From Chondrus crispus (lineage: Eukaryota > Rhodophyta > Florideophyceae > Gigartinales > Gigartinaceae), in contig NW_005178956.1 of NCBI RefSeq assembly GCF_000350225.1, positions 53,887-117,886 of the forward strand: a stretch of DNA of 64,000 nucleotides. The letters are read 5' to 3'. Both the position numbers and the translations under genes were made by a program. The notes beneath the pieces were generated by a model. The model did not search any database and had not been told where the DNA came from. It saw only the letters and a program-made list of their open reading frames with translations. This document shows, piece after piece, positions 61,551 through 64,000 of this stretch. The stretch's first letter is position 1, and every line of letters begins with the position of its first letter.

Positions 61551-61990
61551 TGTCGTGCACTGAGGGGGAAGGGTGGGATCCCCCTCTGGCAGAGCGCGCG
61601 CGTTCGGGGCGCGTGTAGGGGATTCGGGAGACCACCCGTAAAGGAACCGATACGGGGCCGGGCGCTATGCGCAGTAGGGAATTGGAGAGGTAAAAGGAAA
61701 TGGAGGACACGCCCAGGAGGGGCGGAGCGGTAGGGACAGGCTGGCGCGCACGCTACAGTAGGGTAGCAGGGGGCGCGCGCGGTAGAGGTAGGTGGGAATC
61801 GGGACGTAGATGGCTCGCAGGGTACCGTCGTGCGACGGGGACCGACGCGAGGCTACGATTCCGTTCCAGAAACCCGAGTTCTAGACCCAAAGCTTCGTGA
61901 GGATTTACTTAGGGTCGGACGTCAACTATATAGGAGTCGACGTCGCGATATAATAATAATAATACTCATTAAATTAAGAGGGGCACGACA
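61551..61990 (-). repeat. 5' LTR of gypsy-3
   Basis: 440 bp bounded by the 8-bp inverted repeat TGTCGTGC/GCACGACA (61551-61558 and 61983-61990), adjacent to the primer site. It contains a TATA-like CTATATAG (61926-61933). No partner LTR was found in the window, so the right boundary rests on the inverted repeat. Confidence 0.65.
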
Positions 61991-62012
61991 CCCGTGACAC
62001 GTGGTGGTGGGC

Positions 62013-62118
62013 CACGGGTACACGTGGTTAATGGCACGGATAAACGTGAAGTATAACACGGGTACACGTGCGTAAATGGCACGATTAACGTGAGGGATAA
62101 CACGGGTACACGTGGGTA
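62013..62118. repeat. 44-bp tandem repeat with CACGTG boxes
   Basis: Units start at 62013, 62057 and 62101 (partial), each beginning CACGGGTACACGTG. CACGTG is palindromic (G-box/E-box type). Confidence 0.85.
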
Positions 62119-62277
62119 TAACTGTCAGTACTTCGACAGGGCTCCATGGAGCTTACACCCGGACACGGGAGGGGGTTTGGATAGACGGTTACACGTGGTA
62201 TATATCTCACTTATGATGGTGAGGCATTCCGCGTGTGCTACAGTACAGCAACGCGGTTACGCGGGGCGGTCAGTGCT

Positions 62278-63110
62278 CTACACCATCGTGCAGAGGCTCC
62301 GACATTATGTCGAGGAGCACCAGCGAGACTGGGACGAATTCCTCCAGCCTCTGACGTATGCTTATAACATCCAAGTCCACCGGTCAACAGAGACTACTCT
62401 GTTAGACCTGGTGTTTGACAAGACAACCGTCCGGATTAACCGTCGCTGGTACAGCGCCCCAGGCTGCGGGAGTCGCCCATGACGACCCACGTACTCCCGT
62501 ACAGTACAAGCGGGCGACTCTTCGCAAGCTACGGGATGTCCTCGACCGTGCGCGGGTAAAGATGAACGCGGCCCAGAAGCGGTATAAGGAGAACTTCGAT
62601 AAGAAAGTCCGATTCCGACCGGTAATACAGGGGGGCGACCAAGTCTACGTGGATCGCCCTCCCCGAGCCCTCTGAGCGGCTGAACGACGTGGCCGTGACG
62701 GACAGGGGCTTGCGAAGGACGACATGTCCGTCAAGCTTTCACCGAAGACGGAAGGACCCTTTCGGGACCGCCAAGACACGGACACGACCGTTACTATGTA
62801 GCTAGACGGGCTTTCCGTACAAGTCAGTATTGACCGCGTTACGCGGATGCCGACGGGCCCGGGGGACCGGACCATGCCTACAGGGGGCATAAGTGCCCCT
62901 TCCGAACGGATTAAACCTCCCATGGGGATGGTGCTAATACCCTCGAGGAGTTCGTCGTCGACCGTCTCGTAGCGCATCGCGACACCCCTACCGGTTTGGA
63001 ATACAAAGTGCGGTGGTATGGCTACACCCCCGCGGATGATACATTCGAACCCGCGGAGGGCCTACCACAAGCCTTTATCGATCGGTATTGGCGAGCCCGC
63101 CGAGCTTAAA
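62278..63110 (+). pseudogene. Truncated Ty3/gypsy pol 3' end (integrase C-terminus and chromodomain), gypsy-4
   Basis: The plus strand reads IVQRLRHYVEEHQRDWDEF and LTYAYNIQVHRSTETT, the C-terminal integrase region homologous to gypsy-2 (NYVGEHQDDWDVY, LTYAYNSHVHRTTSTT). After frame changes it continues with KVRFRPVIQGGDQVYV and, in another frame from 62943, a chromodomain (FVVDRLVAHR, YKVRWYGYTPADDTFEP) with its stop at 63108-63110. Everything upstream (gag to the integrase core) is missing, so this is a 5'-truncated relic. A polypurine-like AAGAAGGGGGGTC lies just downstream (63133-63145). Confidence 0.85.
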
Positions 63111-63689
63111 ATTCCGCTCGGTGGCGCAAGCTAAGAAGGGGGGTCTGCCAGATACTGTACCGGTTGAGACCACCCGCATGTAGGGCATGCGGGGTGCAGA
63201 AGTCGCCTACGGGACCGTCACTACCGCTCGGAACTATACGCACTACGATGGGCTTTGCGCCCTCTAAACTACGGCTGGCAGTCGACTCCGTCACCCCACC
63301 GAACTAAGGGCCTGAGTTACAAAATTGGGCAGCCCTCCGGGGAGGTGCCGGGTGTCAAATACTGTACACGCCGCCTATCAGGCGTGTAATCCGAAACGGT
63401 GAAGTCCAGGGACCTCAGGGGGATCGTCTAGGTCACTATGTGTCCCCCCAGGTCGACCATGGTCGACGATGGGGAGCTACGGCACGCCCGCGGTGCTCAA
63501 GATAAATACCGTCTCGGATACCTACAGCGGCGGCGCGACCCCCCAAACGTGGCAAAAAATTGCCAAGTGTCATTCCCGTACTGGTGCAGTGACCTGCGGC
63601 AAAAATACGGGGACCAAATTGTGAGGGGTGACACCGTTCGGTTCGGCAATTAAGTCGAAGTTCGGGCTACAATGGAGCCCCTAGCGGGC
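63111..63689. other. Possible LTR remnant after gypsy-4
   Basis: After the polypurine-like tract a TG (63146) could start an LTR, but no second copy is in the window. A short inverted repeat ACACGCC...GGCGTGT (about 63365-63388) is present. No gene supported. Confidence 0.35.
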
Positions 63690-64000
63690 TCAATAAAAAG
63701 AGATTTTTGCTGTATCATTTCCTTCCTCCTCAGACCATTTTAGTGCCAATGCCCAGGTACGGGCATCCTCATATACTGTACGCATACCTCCTGGTTCTGG
63801 AGGAACACCTGACGGATACTTCTCCGAAAATTTCTGTTTGAACTTACCAGGTAGGCTCATAAAGAAAAAGATATACTCCTCGTTCTCCGGAACAGCGGTT
63901 ATTTCGATTAGTTTCTTGAACTTAGACACATGCGTATCCATAGAGCCTTTCATTTTAATTTCCATAGATGAGCATAGATGAGCAGACTCGTGCGAAGGTT
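63690..64000 (-). pseudogene. Copia-type Gag fragment, open to the window end
   Basis: The minus-strand frame ends with a stop at 63690 and stays open through the last base of the window; the first in-window ATG is at 63965. The segment IKMKGSMDTHVSKFKKLIEI, then NEEYIFFFMSLPGKFKQ, follows the pattern of the UBN2-type Gag region of Copia elements (LKMK-G-S-V-x-E-H...F..L, then ...LL.SLP..F). It stops shortly after without a zinc knuckle, so it is probably truncated or frameshifted. The rest lies outside the window. Confidence 0.55.

Larger units (their letters stand above)
48792..61990 (-). mobile_element. Decayed chromodomain Ty3/gypsy retrotransposon gypsy-3 (host of copia-3 and a solo LTR)
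   Basis: Minus-strand gag-pol in pieces: 5' LTR (61551-61990), primer site, gag (to 58557), protease split by copia-3, RT, RNase H, integrase and chromodomain ending at 48792. No matching 3' LTR was found to the left, so that end is truncated or rearranged. Numerous nonsense and frameshift changes plus two later insertions make it the oldest element here. Confidence 0.85.

Overview
The window is nuclear DNA of a eukaryote, with no prokaryotic operons and no classical viral genome. It is almost entirely transposable elements nested inside one another around one host-type gene. That gene is intronless and encodes a secreted 875-residue protein with heparinase II/III / dermatan-sulfate-epimerase character. 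Together with compact gene structure, a very high LTR-retrotransposon load and Copia elements primed by half of initiator tRNA-Met, this suggests a florideophyte red alga such as Chondrus crispus. The organism is an inference; the element content is read directly from the sequence.

Layout. (1) 1-12603: a Tnp2-family (CACTA/Plavaka-like) DNA transposon, 'Tnp2-A', with a transposase on the minus strand and a divergent plus-strand companion ORF. The transposase is split by copia-1 (513-5616) and the companion by copia-2 (7305-12024, TSD CAATT). (2) 12604-19315: the secreted enzyme gene (14799-17426). A duplicate of its last 33 codons plus 3' flank lies upstream (from 13039). Polypyrimidine tracts and an assembly gap (17941-18258) follow. 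(3) 19316-46982: a second Tnp2 transposon, 'Tnp2-B', with the same divergent layout, broken three times: by a piggyBac-like element (19669-22523, TSD CTAG), a chromodomain Ty3/gypsy element (gypsy-1, 24790-30177, TSD TGAG) and a 14.6-kb Ty3/gypsy element (gypsy-2, 31284-45861, TSD GAACT). At all three sites, removing the insert and one TSD copy rejoins the interrupted reading frame exactly. (4) 48792-61990: a decayed minus-strand chromodomain gypsy (gypsy-3), itself interrupted by a decayed copia (copia-3, 53097-58243, TSD GGTGA) and by a solo LTR (59185-59846, TSD GCTGG) related to the gypsy-2 LTR. (5) 61991-64000: tandem repeats, a truncated plus-strand gypsy 3' end and a Copia-type Gag fragment running off the window.

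The most unusual content is in gypsy-2 and the piggyBac-like element. Gypsy-2 has a textbook-like -1 frameshift signal between gag and pol. It also carries about 6 kb of antisense 'cargo' between pol and the 3' LTR, bracketed by an 18-bp palindromic direct repeat. The cargo holds two paralogous antisense genes of unknown function and arrays of GC-rich hairpins. The piggyBac-like element appears to target CTAG rather than TTAA. It carries pairs of a 12-bp palindrome at each end and a structured region with Pol III-like A and B boxes.

Relative ages: copia-1, copia-2 and gypsy-1 have (nearly) identical LTRs by eye and look recent. Gypsy-2 and copia-3 show about 1% LTR differences by rough visual count. 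Gypsy-3 is oldest, with many stops and frameshifts and other elements inside it.
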